Assembly (NCBI GenBank): GCA_009760855.2
Contig: WPIO01000001.1
Span: 11,109,501-11,173,500 of the forward strand
Direction: 5' to 3'
From: Cristatella mucedo
Lineage: Eukaryota > Bryozoa > Phylactolaemata > Cristatellidae
Length of the DNA stretch: 64,000 bases
Shown here: piece by piece, positions 1 to 10,189 of the stretch
How positions within the stretch are numbered: position 1 is the first letter of the stretch
How the letters are laid out: each line of letters opens with the position of its first letter
The notes under the pieces: generated by a model
Seen by the model: only the letters and a program-made list of their open reading frames with translations
What the model was told of the DNA's origin: nothing
Database searches by the model: none
Made by a program: the position numbers and the translations under genes

Positions 1-424
1 ACCCTGCGAGTTTCTTAATGTATGTCATTCATAGAGTCCACGCCTTATCACAACTTATACTCTTTCTCTCGCCAATGCAATCATCAAGCACAATCTAGAC
101 TTCCATTTTATGTATGTTGCAAACAGCTTTACTTGTATCTTGATCCTTCCTTGTCTTCAAGCGCGAAGAACTCGATCGATAAACTCCCCCACAGCATATA
201 TTGCTGATAATAGCACTTGAATGGCAGAAAACTGAATCAAGTGGAATGACTAAATACCCAACTTTATAGATATTAAAGAACCTTGTATCACTCAGAAACC
301 ACAAATCACAGCCCTTACAATGGGCTCCCAGCATTTCTCACGTACCCTCTTCGGAATTTCCATATCCTGTTCTAAAGTGACATTTTACACTATTACACAT
401 CTTGGGCGTGCTTAAACAATCTCA

Positions 425-595
425 GCTGTTTTTACAGCCTCATTTGTATAGCGGTAAAAGAGCCTTATTGGCTATTACCACCGCTTGTAGTTGGCAATAG
501 AGAATCACCCAGCTGCACGACTCGAACCCACGACCACGATCATGAAGAGCAAGTAATCTTACTTCCTGGGCTATTGCGGCTATAGGGAAACGGCA
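425..595 (-). mobile_element. tRNA-derived SINE, type C, reverse
   Basis: On the - strand it has a tRNA-like head with B box GGGTTCGAGTC (complement at 519-529), a body ending in the GCCAAC...CAAGCGGTGG block and the tail hairpin GGCTGtaaaaaCAGC. It sits inside the LINE remnant at 20-1450, opposite in direction. Confidence 0.75.
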
Positions 596-707
596 GCCAA
601 TCTGGTCCATGCGTTTGTGACATTCCATATAGAATTACTGTTAGTTGTTAAAGTGCTACTAGATTTTTTTACCTAAGTATACTACTGAAAGTAATATTAG
701 TAGTTTC

Positions 708-788
708 AAGACCTGGAAGTAGCTAGTCAGACGGAAGTCTGACTAACTACTTCCAGGGTTTAAGTCTGACTAACTACTTCCAGGTCTT
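708..788. repeat. Foldback (inverted repeat) with duplicated right arm
   Basis: The left arm 708-732 (about 25 nt, beginning AAGACCTGGAAGTAG) is the inverse of 737-757 across a 4-nt loop GGAA, and again of 764-788. One base differs (C/T). The right arm is therefore present twice, and the element can fold in two registers. Confidence 0.85.
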
Positions 789-852
789 CAAGCGTGTGTA
801 ATAAGAAGCTTCTGGTTGGTGCGAAACGCGGCAGCTAGGCTTGTCTGTCGTA

Positions 853-982
853 TTCTCGCTTGGCCCAGCGGTTAAGACGCTCGCCCCGACCGAGGTCGTG
901 GGCTCGAGCCCTGTGGCATATATGAAGCACCTGCACAGAGATTAAGTTCTCTTAGGGTGCTATACAAATACAAATACAACAG
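853..982 (+). mobile_element. tRNA-derived SINE, type A (copy 1)
   Basis: The A box is TGGCCCAGCGG (861-871) and the B box GGGCTCGAGCC (900-910). They are followed by a short spacer and the tail stem-loop AGAGAttaagtTCTCT, with basal stem GCACC (927-931) pairing GGTGC (956-960), then CTATACAAAT. The RNA polymerase III promoter boxes and the LINE-like tail define a SINE. It splits the LINE remnant around it. Confidence 0.85.
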
Positions 983-1069
983 AATTATGTAAACATCGCA
1001 ACTTCCATATTATACCATTTATCACAGATTCTCATTGGCTGCCCATCAAACAGCATTTCGACTTCAAGA

Positions 1070-1230
1070 GCCGTGATGGCACGCTAGGTAAGGCAGTTGC
1101 TTTTCACGACCCCGGTGCCCAGGTCGTTGGTTCGAATCCTGCGGGAGACGATTCTTTATTGCCTCTGCAAGCGGTGGCGATAGCTGTAAAAGGCTCTTCT
1201 GCTGTTATACAAAAGAGGCTGTTAAATCAG
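1070..1230 (+). mobile_element. tRNA-derived SINE, type B (copy 1)
   Basis: The head GCCGTGATGGCACGCTAGG is followed by B box GGTTCGAATCC (1129-1139), the GCGGTGGCGATAGC body block and the tail GAGGCTGTTAAATCAGC with its small hairpin. It interrupts the LINE remnant between its 'DFKS' and C-terminal blocks. Confidence 0.85.
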
Positions 1231-1639
1231 CATTTTTTTTATAAGATTATGTCAATCATTTCGCATTTACCTGTGCCTCTAAATATTTTCAAATCCTTGG
1301 AGACCGCGTGCTTGCAATGTTCAATTGCTATGCTCTCTCTCAAAGCCTCAAATTCAACAACCGACACCCCTTGGCTGGACGTTAGTATCAATGAAGCTAA
1401 CAACAATCAACTATTCCTTACAGCATTTGCTCCCTCACTGTGAATTATCCTGTTTTATACGTCCCGAAATTGCCTCTGATATCAGCAATCAGTTAAAAAG
1501 CTTTATTACTGCTGCTTCTAGCATATATGAAGTGTCCAGACAGAAATTCAGTTCCGGCGTCGATACAAATACTATATTAGTATCACTATTAAGGGTCCCT
1601 ATACAAACTCACTTTCTTTCAGTGGCAAGGTGAGAACAT

Positions 1640-2282
1640 GGCGGCTGGGAATAACTTTCCTATCTATGTCCAGAGGATAGGCAGTATCCAAATGAGTTTA
1701 CTCTTGGTTTCAGCCACCAAGAAAAACTCAGTTGACAAGTACTCCAAACGGATTCGATCAATTAACATTGTATTGGTGACGTAATAACGCGGTTGACGAA
1801 ATCGTAGAAGGTCCACAGGTCCAGCTTTGAATGCACCTATAGCGCGGTCATCGGTTCAAGCTCCCAGCTCTTACTCGGGTTGAACGAATATTCTCGAGCT
1901 CGCAACAGCGGCGCCGAGTTTCGATTAGTAAAGCGATCCAGCCAGCGGATATTGGTGAATAAAATCTTTATGGCCTGACAAACCTGTGCCCGAATGACGA
2001 AGGAGTACAATACGGGAAGGAGATTACACCACTAAGCACTTCACAACTCCAAGCACTGCGCCGTATGAGCAAGACCCCACCACATCTCAAGTCTCGAATC
2101 GACTCGAAGGCGCGAAATTGTAGCCTTCGCTGTATTTCTCCTTGACACTGGCTCCCACTTCCGCAGTGGGGTGCGGCGTTCGTTCCGGATCCTCCGGTCG
2201 CTGCGTATTCTGACGGCGTTACGATACCATGTAACTTCGAAGCAGGTGCTGGCTTCAACGCTGATAGGATCATTGTACGACT
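1640..2282 (+). promoter_or_regulatory. Candidate AVL9 promoter and 5' UTR
   Basis: This stretch lies between the decayed LINE ending near 1450 and the AVL9 start codon. It holds no recognised repeat and is visibly richer in CpG than most of the window, especially 1777-1960 (several CGCG, GCGCC and TCGA steps). An inverted CCAAT motif (ATTGG, 1772-1776) sits directly beside TGACGTAA (1777-1784), a CRE/ATF-like site. No convincing TATA box is placed near the start codon. Promoter identity is inferred from position, composition and these two short motifs; the transcription start is unknown, and an untranslated exon further upstream or downstream cannot be excluded. Confidence 0.35.
2229..2234 (+). 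promoter_or_regulatory. Start-stop upstream ORF (ATG-TAA) before AVL9
   Basis: ATG is followed at once by TAA, with A at -3, ending 48 nt before the AVL9 start codon. If the region is transcribed as 5' UTR, this is a minimal start-stop element of the kind known to stall scanning ribosomes. Whether it is in the mRNA is not known. Confidence 0.35.
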
Positions 2283-2348
2283 ATGGCCTGCGATAACGTT
2301 ATAATTCACGTTATGGTGATAGGTTTCCACCATAAAAAGGGTTGCCAG
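2283..2348 (+). CDS. AVL9: AVL9 coding exon 1 (start codon exon)
   Basis: The exon encodes 22 residues from ATG to the last codon CAG, ending with the AVL9 signature GFHHKKGCQ after a hydrophobic beta-strand-like run (VIIHVMVIG). It is followed by the donor GTAAAT. An in-frame TAG at 2265-2267 closes the frame upstream, so ATG 2283 is the first possible start in this frame. Its context is strong, with A at -3 and G at +4. A second in-frame ATG at 2313 would remove half of the conserved strand and is less likely. The N-terminus is shorter than in vertebrate AVL9, which has a glycine- and arginine-rich leader. The intron is phase 0 and joins VEF of exon 2. The exon is far too small for ORF-length gene finding; it was found by motif. 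Confidence 0.9.
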
Positions 2349-3291
2349 GTAAATGCTCGCGTCATTTCTTAATCTTATCTCTGAAGATAGATGACAGATT
2401 AATGCTATCCTTTATCCTTTAGTAAATAGAGAAATAGAAAGCTCTATAAGTTATTCCTGCCTTGTGCCACGGTTGCAGGCGGTCTATCACGAATTCGACC
2501 ATGAGCTAGTAGCCACGAATGCCTAGGTGTTTCGTAGCAGCTTTTAGTGAATGCACTCGCGTGGTAGAGCGCCGTATCGGAACTCCCTTGTCCGATATCG
2601 CCATTTAATTTGCCAGTATATTGTTCACGAACAAGTAAGTGATGTTGTTCAAATTAAAGCGCTTCGCAAAATATTTTGAGACATTCCTCAATTTCAATCT
2701 AACCGCGAATCGCTTTATTTACAGAACGCAAGATTGATTTTCTTGAGAGATTTTGTTTATCAGGCGACCTATAATCTGTGGTTTATTATCATGCCTTTTT
2801 ATAGTATATAGTTGATCGTTTTTACGCTTGATTTCATGTTCAGCTGCATTTAGTACTTGGTAATATTTCAGAGTACGCGTTGTAGATGAATATTTTTTTC
2901 AGTCATTTCATGATAGCTCTCCATATCTCTTCCTTATTTCGGGAATGGTTGTTAACGAATGTGGTTTTGCAGTTTTAGTGCCTTCCACGATGGCAATTTT
3001 AAGATGCTCATTTTTATTGTAGATAGCTAGCTATGCTGCTAGGATACATTTGGCTGTGAGCGAGTTGAGAAAGAGCAATTTAGGGGGTAGGATTTAAGGT
3101 GGATGAACAGGAGAAGAAAACACCGCTTAAGCAACCGCTAATTAGTTGACACTGTAAAATCCCAAATAGTTGTGTAAGCTAAATGAGCTGGAGACAACAG
3201 TCTTCTATAGTTTAAGCCACCGCGGCTTTTCATGTGCTTTCGTTCAGTGAAGTGAGGATTTTATCTTATGCACCACTACTATGACTAAGAA

Positions 3292-3400
3292 TGTGCACCG
3301 AAAACCGCTTAGGCTTTGAGTGCGCTATAGAAAACTCGCCTGTATAACATTCCCATTTAGTCCTTTTGGCTTTGTCCAGTTATAGATGGAAATGCAGTAA
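3292..3400 (+). mobile_element. LINE family 2, 3' tail only
   Basis: It carries the family-2 3' block: GTGCACCGAAAACCGCTTAG, GGCTTTGAGTGCGCTATAG, then the GGCTTTGTC...AGTTA...GATGGA end. The same block recurs near 6640, 13400 (-), 16830, 23290, 44740, 52230 and 58650 (-). Strong 5' truncation is usual for LINEs. Confidence 0.75.
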
Positions 3401-3734
3401 TAGCAATAGAACGAAATAAGTTTTAAGCCGGATTCCGCCGAGATGGCTCTATTTTAGGCTGCGATAGTATGTATCATATGCATGTGCTCTTCGGTATGCA
3501 CGTCCCTTTATCATGTTGCTCTCATACGCCATGTTACCTCAAATCGCCCCTCTAGCTTTATAGCTAAGCTAAACTTCCGTGCAAGCCCTTTTAGCAGACA
3601 TTTGCTATGCCACACAAAAAAGCATTAAGCAAACATATCAAATCCAAAGTCAAACAAAACTTTATGGCTACCGTGAGCAACAAATAATTTCTACTTATGA
3701 TGGCATGGTCATTATCCCTTGATGAGCATGACTA

Positions 3735-3832
3735 AACGGCCACTGGGCTTAACTCGGTGATAAGTTGCTCATAATTCACGAACCAGGTCACAGGTTCAAA
3801 TCCAGTGGCTGTCACTTCTTTATTGACATTCT
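3735..3832 (+). mobile_element. SINE head, type C, truncated
   Basis: The head has an A-box-like GGGCTTAACTCGGTGATAAG, and the B box is GGTTCAAATCC (3793-3803), followed by CTTCTTTATTG of the body. The tail is missing or unrecognisable. Confidence 0.6.
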
Positions 3833-5780
3833 GCTTTGTAGCTGGCTTTTGCCTCGAAGTTACATTTCATTACGGCTGTGTATTGGAAGTTCTATGTATT
3901 GTTTACAAAATTCCTTATGAAAGAGTGTTCACTTCTCAGGTCTTCAGTGCATTTGGCATGGCATCATGCACTACAAATTTGTTCTCGCTTACTAGGCACA
4001 CAGTGACCACCGCAGTTCTACTAACTTAAGTGTATTGGCTGTATTTACCATGTGACATTTCTCTAGTGTGTTGTATTGTCTTTACCATCTGATCATAAGA
4101 TCGCTCGGGTGGGACATTCTCACTGTAGTTTGCAGCATCATTGCAACAGATGCTACTCTCTATTACCGCGATGTTCTGCCGAGTGTGCTGCGTTTTGTAC
4201 CAGTTGCTCGTCTTTTGCTATGAATAGTGACTGCATGCACAGCCGTGCTTTGGTGTGTCTGCTACGATTACTCCTTTGGACTGCTTGTTTGGCCATGCCA
4301 CCACGGTCTTGGCCTGAGTACTTGGCTGGCCACATTGAGTTCTCTTGTTGCTGAATCCAGCTGCCCCTTGCCTATCTTGTTGTGACTAGGAAATGTTTCT
4401 TGGCTAGGATGTTGGAGATTACCACTTGTCTGCTGTGGACCTACTAATTGCCTTGAGAGTAGCTAGGGCTATGTTTATCTTTTTTAGGAGTAAGGTTGTC
4501 TGCCGTTGGCAGGTTTCATATTGGTTGAAGCCTACGCATCATTTCCGAATGCTTTTTTGTGGGCACCCTCTGTGGAGAATCATAAATGAGCTAGTATTGT
4601 ACCGTTTTACGTAGAATCGGCCAACTTTTTGCTGTGGGTATTATGACCATATCAGGAAGTTTAAAATGGTAGGCAGCATTTGCAAACTGTGAATCCTAAG
4701 CCCTATATCTAAAAACATACAAACCCTAAACACTAAACCCCAAACCTTAGTCCAAATCATAAACCCTAAGTGGAAAAGTAATCTCAAAACGTGTTACTTT
4801 AATGTAAATATATATGGACGCTGCCTAGTATATTGAGTTTCCGCTATCGGGACAATGCCCAAGCAGAAGCCAGCTGTCTCTTATGCGTAAACGACACCAT
4901 ACTAGTTTCGTGAAATCGTTTAGTTTTCTATTGGTTGCACCACAAAACATGTTGCAGTATGGATGACTATTTGTGATTATGTGGCCTTAGTATAGTGAAG
5001 CATCGACTAGTCTAATCGATTTATGATTGCTAATTTAATTTATTACTCCATGTTTTGTGTAATATATGACATTTGTGTATCCTCCTAGTTGCATCATTTG
5101 TATTAGAAGCATCCGGGTCTTCGTCGAATGAAAAGATTAGGAAACTTTGGTCAGTTGAGTGGATCAGGCTTGGGTAATAGAGTGAAAGTTGCAAGATGTT
5201 TTAGTGTTGTAACTTGCATTTTTACCAGTTATGCTATTGTCTAAATGTTTGCTAATTGAGGAGCCACACGGTTAGCAATAATTTATATGTCACAGACATA
5301 CGTTAGCCTAGTAAAGGATATTAACGAAAAATACTTGATGTTTTTTTTTACCATGACCAATTCGGCAAAAACTTGGCAAATTGTTCTTTAATACCTTGTT
5401 CCTGTGATAGTTTACAGCAACTTAATTAGACTTGGCCATGTACTCGGGCATTGCAATCAACACTTGGCCCATTACTCCGTGAACCAAAAAGCACAATTAT
5501 TTCCAAATACAGATCGCCCGAAGGCCATGTGCCGTGTGGCTAAGTGCCAACATTTTTTTCTGCAAGAGTGGTGCGATCCTGCAGCCTCTGGTTTTTCAGT
5601 ACCTGTGCGTGCTAACCGATTGCACTATCGAGACTACCATTCTCGGTGCTCAAAATATGGTTTAAAGCCTTTACATTGTCAGCAGTACTTGAAACTTGCG
5701 TGGCTGGCGATCCACAATTGGTCAAGATTTTTCATTTTGTTTAAGCATGCACTTCTTCTCAAAGTCTTGTTCCAGCCTGT

Positions 5781-5866
5781 ATGGTGACGCCCTAGCTGGT
5801 CTTGGCTAATGGCTTTCAGCATGGTGACGCCCACCGCCTACCTGGTGTTGGCTAATGGCTTTCAGC
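5781..5866 (+). repeat. Imperfect tandem duplication (40/46 bp)
   Basis: Two adjacent copies both begin ATGGTGACGCCC and end TTGGCTAATGGCTTTCAGC (5781-5820 and 5821-5866). The second carries about 6 extra bases. Confidence 0.85.
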
Positions 5867-6354
5867 ATAGCCTACAGCTGATTACATTGTAGATTTCTTT
5901 TTGCTATGAACTACATATGCTGAATGTCTTGCACAAGTACAAGTCTTATTTATTGGGCAAATAATTTGATAGGAGGTCGGGCCTGCATGGTTTTTAATGA
6001 CCTTTTTTTATATGCCGATGCACAGAGTCCATAAATCTCTTACAAATCTTTGAGGCAATATCAGTAGTACTAATACTAGAAAGTAGTACTGCAGCCGGCC
6101 AAGCAGCTCTTGGAGGGGGGGGGGGTCGTTGCAGGTACAGAATTGGACCTCAGACCAGCACTCCAAACTATTCAAAATGCGCTCCGTGGGATTTAGGTCT
6201 GACGCATGAAATAGGCAAGTCATGATTCTGAGAGCTGCTTCAGCAAAAAAACCCTTAGGAAACTTTTGCTGTGTGCTTTTGGGTTATTGTCCTGCTGTCA
6301 ACTTAAATTGTTTGCCAGAAGTGCTCTAGCACTTTGAATCCAGTATTATTTTAC

Positions 6355-6750
6355 CAGATCGAATAAACTAGCTGTTCGATTCCTCCGCTTAAAAGACTGT
6401 TGGCGACAGAAGCTTTAGCTCTGCAGGTCCTAGGCTGTTGAACTCGCTTCCACATTTCTTACGCAACGACAACTACTCTTCTGCTGCCGACAATGGCACA
6501 TCCTTTCCAGTGGTCCTCCTGAGCTGCTACTTCCATGCTACTTACTGCCTCAACTGCTCTCCGGACTCTGCTGTGCTTCCCACTTTCTCTTTGTTGCATG
6601 AGAGGAAGTCTGTTGGCTACCGAATGTGTACCGAAAGCCACTTAGGCTGTGATTGCGCTATATAAAACTCTCCTGTGTAACACCCACATAGTCTTTGTGG
6701 CTTTGTCGAGTTACAGACGGAGATACATAACGTGTACATACACATGCTGG
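6355..6750 (+). mobile_element. LINE family 2, C-terminus and 3' tail
   Basis: The C-terminal block (DKLAV-FL..., ...AVELASTFL...) is collinear with 16575-16760. It is followed by the family-2 3' tail with AAAGCCacttaGGCT (about 6637-6651), GCGCTATATAAAACTC and the terminal GTCGAGTTACAGACGGAGATAC. Several frameshifts are present. Confidence 0.75.
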
Positions 6751-8945
6751 TCCAAAAGTCAGGCAATACGGTGCAGAATTCCGATATCGGAGGAGCTAAA
6801 GCAATCCAAAAACATGACACTCCTGCCACCGAATTTCACTGTTTGCTGGAAACAGTCAGGGTGGGAAAAGCATGAATTTTGATTCGTCGGTCTACAAAAC
6901 GTGATTCTGCCTGCCGTGTGGTGGGCTTTGTACCGGGCCCATCTGAGATGGTCTCTTCTGTATAACCAAAGGCTTGCGTTAGGTGGCCCTTCTCAATATG
7001 CCATGCCTAGCAAGCATCAAGTGCACTCGGTTCATGCTTATTTCCGCCCCACCAGTAGTGGTCACCAGCGACTGGGACAGCTTTGCGAGGGATACCATCC
7101 ATCAGTGATGAGCCAGCACCTTGAGGTCAAAGTCGTCCCACTGTGCCATCTTCCTTGGCCGATCTACTAGCCGTTAGCTTTTTAAGATTGTAGCTCACCG
7201 CTCAAAGGCTGATTTTAAGAATCTTGTGCTACTTTTCGGTTGCTCAGGCCGGTTGCATGCAAGGCCTGCAGTCATCCTTTCGTGGTGCTGTCGAGTGCTG
7301 ACCTTCTATGCATGTTTTACTGGTGCCAAAATGAGCTAGAAAAAGCCGGCATCTACATCCAGGTTTACATGGCGAGTCTTGCTTCTTACATACTTATTTC
7401 CTACTTCTGACCTACATCGGCCTTACTGCCTTGCAGGAAGTTTACACCGTCAGTCTTCTTCTAAGTTCTATCTATGACCAGTAGGCAGGTATTGACTCAT
7501 GGCAACATCACACCTAATGCTAACCAGGTCCTTTTTTGAGAAGAATATCCCAGGTCAGCTCATGCACAGGTCAGAGCGAAGATACCAGCAAAATACCCGA
7601 CGGTGTTACAAAGTTGGGTAAAGGTGTTCACTGTGCTTGGAGCCCGAGGCCACCCTTCTTTTAGTTCGGCTACTAACTATATGCTGCAAGGGGGGTGTCA
7701 AGCACTCAAAGAAAAAACAGAGGCAGCTCTGCACGGCGATCAGCTACATTCTTGGAAATTCGATGGCAATTCTTGAAGCCGTCCGTAAGTAAGAATGGGA
7801 AGATAGAAGCAGCAACAATGATTAGGCCCAGCCAGAGGTCATGTTGTACAACGAAAAGCTGCGCTGGTCAGCAAAGCTAGTCATCTGCACATAGATTATC
7901 TTATAACTAGTTCGGTGCAATGAGGAGCCTAATACAATGCTACAATTTCCAGTAGCAAGCATTATTGCGCTGAATAAAATACTGCTACTTAATTTACAAG
8001 CTAGTGACATAAGGAAGTCAACTGCAGCATGTTTAGTAATCAGATGCACTGCTTCCACTGGTAAGCACACAATCAGTAACTTGGAAAATTACATAATCTT
8101 TCCCAGATCAATCTCGACTTCCTTACATATGAAAGTGCTGACACTTGTACTAGACTTTTTTAAGTTAGTAATAACTTATTGATTGCTGCCAGGAAGCAGG
8201 TTTCTTTCTTGGGCATTAAGCTCTTTACTGCTCCACATTCCAAAGGTATGTTGAAGCTAGAAAAATTATGGCACTTGAAAATATTGAAAAAGGGCAGCAA
8301 AGGTAAAAAAAAGCATCAGTAATAGTGATGCAATATAGAAGCAGGGATACTTCAAGCTAACAATCAAGAATAATGTAAAATAATACTAATACAGGGTTTT
8401 TACAGCACCTAAAATGAACTAAACCTTTTTCTACGCACATCTGAATTGGAAAAGGAGCATATCAAGTAATTAGTGACAATTAGATGCACAATTTCAGCAT
8501 GCTTAAGCACACGAAGGATCACTCATACTCAAGTGCTGTTAGGAACAAATGGTTTGTCAGCTTCCTTTTAAATGTCAAGCCACGTGATGTTGGCCAGTCG
8601 GTAACGAGTTGCAGGCTAAAATTTCATGCGCGAGCACCTTGTTTTATATTTAGTCAAAAGTATTTTTATTCCCACTAACAAGTATGTGCAGCTTGCCATT
8701 GCACGTAGTCAATGATAACCCTTGTCATGTCCGAGCAAGACGGTGATAGCCTGGCATAGCTGCTCTGTGAAGCCATTTTGTGGTCTAATATACAATCATG
8801 GTTGGTCAACTTTTGAGCCTTTAAGGCCATTTGGACATTCAGGGTGATCTGTTTGAACCAGGTGCAAAAGTAAAAGTACCTAAAGCAGCTATTCTGACAG
8901 GATGAGGAATTGGGCAAAAGACACCCCCTTGTCTAAGCAACACCA

Positions 8946-9082
8946 CTATAGAGTCTACATCTCGCTAGCAGGTTCACGTGGGTTCGAGTCCTGAAGTACG
9001 AAATTACGTTATTGCAGGCAGGGTGATAGCCACTAAGGCTCTTCTGGTGCTATTCAAATAAAGCTATTAAATCAGCCAACCA
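8946..9082 (+). mobile_element. tRNA-derived SINE, type C, head decayed
   Basis: The B box is GGGTTCGAGTCC (8980-8991), followed by GTTATTGCAGGCAGGGTGAT, AGCCactaaGGCT and the end GCTATTAAATCAGCCAAC. The A box is no longer clear. Confidence 0.7.
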
Positions 9083-9660
9083 TTATTTGTTATTTTCTAC
9101 ATCAAGCATCTGCTCAATATTTATCAGAATTTTTTTACATAAATTAACCACTGAGGCCTGCTACTAACCTACCAGAGATTAGCGAGAAAAAAAACTAAAA
9201 TGGACAAAATAAGTTTTTAGGGGGTTAGAAAGTTATCCAGGCATTTTCCAATAAGATAAATTGGGTTTGTGCCAACCGCCCCAAGATCAAGGTTCAGCAC
9301 CCATCGAAAAATCCCGGCATTATCGGCTCTATGCCGAGATACCTAGCTTTGATTATCACTAAGAGTGGGCCACAAATTAAAATCCTTTCTTCAACAAGTT
9401 ATTAGGCTCGGATGTAGGTAACCTTTATTATCATAACAATACTCATGAAAATGAACTGGCCATCAAGAGAAGCTATAAATGCATGGCCAGAATCGAGGCT
9501 TTGGCACTTGCTATCTACGATAATATATCAATGATAATAGTAGGGCATCTTGTGTGGCACGCCTAGAAAACTAAATCGTTATCCGGGCACTCCCAAGATG
9601 CAAGGTTAGCCCCTATTTTTGCTTCCCACTGATTAGAAGGTATCCTTAATCTCTCTAGAT

Positions 9661-9805
9661 GCCGAGCTGGTTTGGCCCAGTGGTTAAGGTGCTTGCAACG
9701 ACCAAGGCCTGGCCGAGGTCGTGGGCTCGAGTCCTGTGGCATGTGTGAAGTGCCTGAATAGAGATTAAATTCTGTTATAGTGCTATATAAATGAATTATA
9801 TTTTT
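9661..9805 (+). mobile_element. tRNA-derived SINE, type A (copy 2)
   Basis: It starts GCCGAGCTGGTTTGGCCCAG, with B box GGGCTCGAGTCC (9723-9734), tail stem-loop AGAGAttaaaTTCTG and TGCTATATAAATGAATTATA. TAGATG occurs at both ends (9656-9661 and 9812-9817), a possible short target-site duplication. Confidence 0.85.
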
Positions 9806-10189
9806 ATATTTTAGATGAGACTACTGGGACTCTCTTGTAGCAGGGCTGCTCTAGAAGTTAGTATTTGATACAGCAGCCGTAGAAGTCTTCAAATCTAAGA
9901 AATTACATCGTTTGTCCCTTGGTTAAACGACCTGAGGTGACTACCAGCCTAACAGTGGATGCAAGCCACTATGCACACTCTATCCTAAAAGATCGCCGGC
10001 GATTAAGTTTCTTCACATCTGGGGTGATCAAACTCCTCAAGCCTTCCAGGGGCAAAAATGCAGATGACCCTTTCAATCATTAAAAGACTGATTTGCAAAA
10101 AATGTTCTTGCACTGTCACTCCTCGAATGTGCAATTTTGTTCGCAATTTTTGCATAAAAAAATCTTATATTAAACTTGTGTTCTCCAGC

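Larger units (their letters stand above)
20..1450 (+). mobile_element. Decayed L2/CR1-type LINE with three SINE insertions
   Basis: Pieces of one LINE are laid out in the right order. 20-205 is the reverse transcriptase active-site region, whose catalytic block reads FYVCCKQLYL where FYVDDTQLYL is expected. 220-425 is the following spacer, weak but collinear with the copy at 11760-11990. About 601-650 matches the VHAFVTP block, 800-845 the 'NAARLVCR' block, 1020-1068 'SHWLPIKQHFDF', and 1265-1450 the C-terminal block (ILKSLETA..., frameshifted). Interruptions are a reverse SINE at about 425-595, a foldback at 708-788, SINE A at about 853-982 and SINE B at about 1070-1230. Loss of both catalytic aspartates and several frameshifts make it dead. 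Confidence 0.75.

Noticed and set aside
1968-2333. 121-codon - strand frame over AVL9 exon 1
   Set aside because: It is antisense to exon 1 with no motif; the + strand carries the conserved GFHHKKGCQ.
4694-4775. Telomere-like CCCTAAA words (AAACCCTAAACACTAAACCC)
   Set aside because: Only scattered, imperfect copies with irregular spacing, not a tandem array; interstitial telomere is not supported.
5404-5787. 127-codon + strand frame in intron 1
   Set aside because: No recognisable domain, biased low-complexity composition and no transposon match; it is likely chance. A genome-wide or protein search would settle it.
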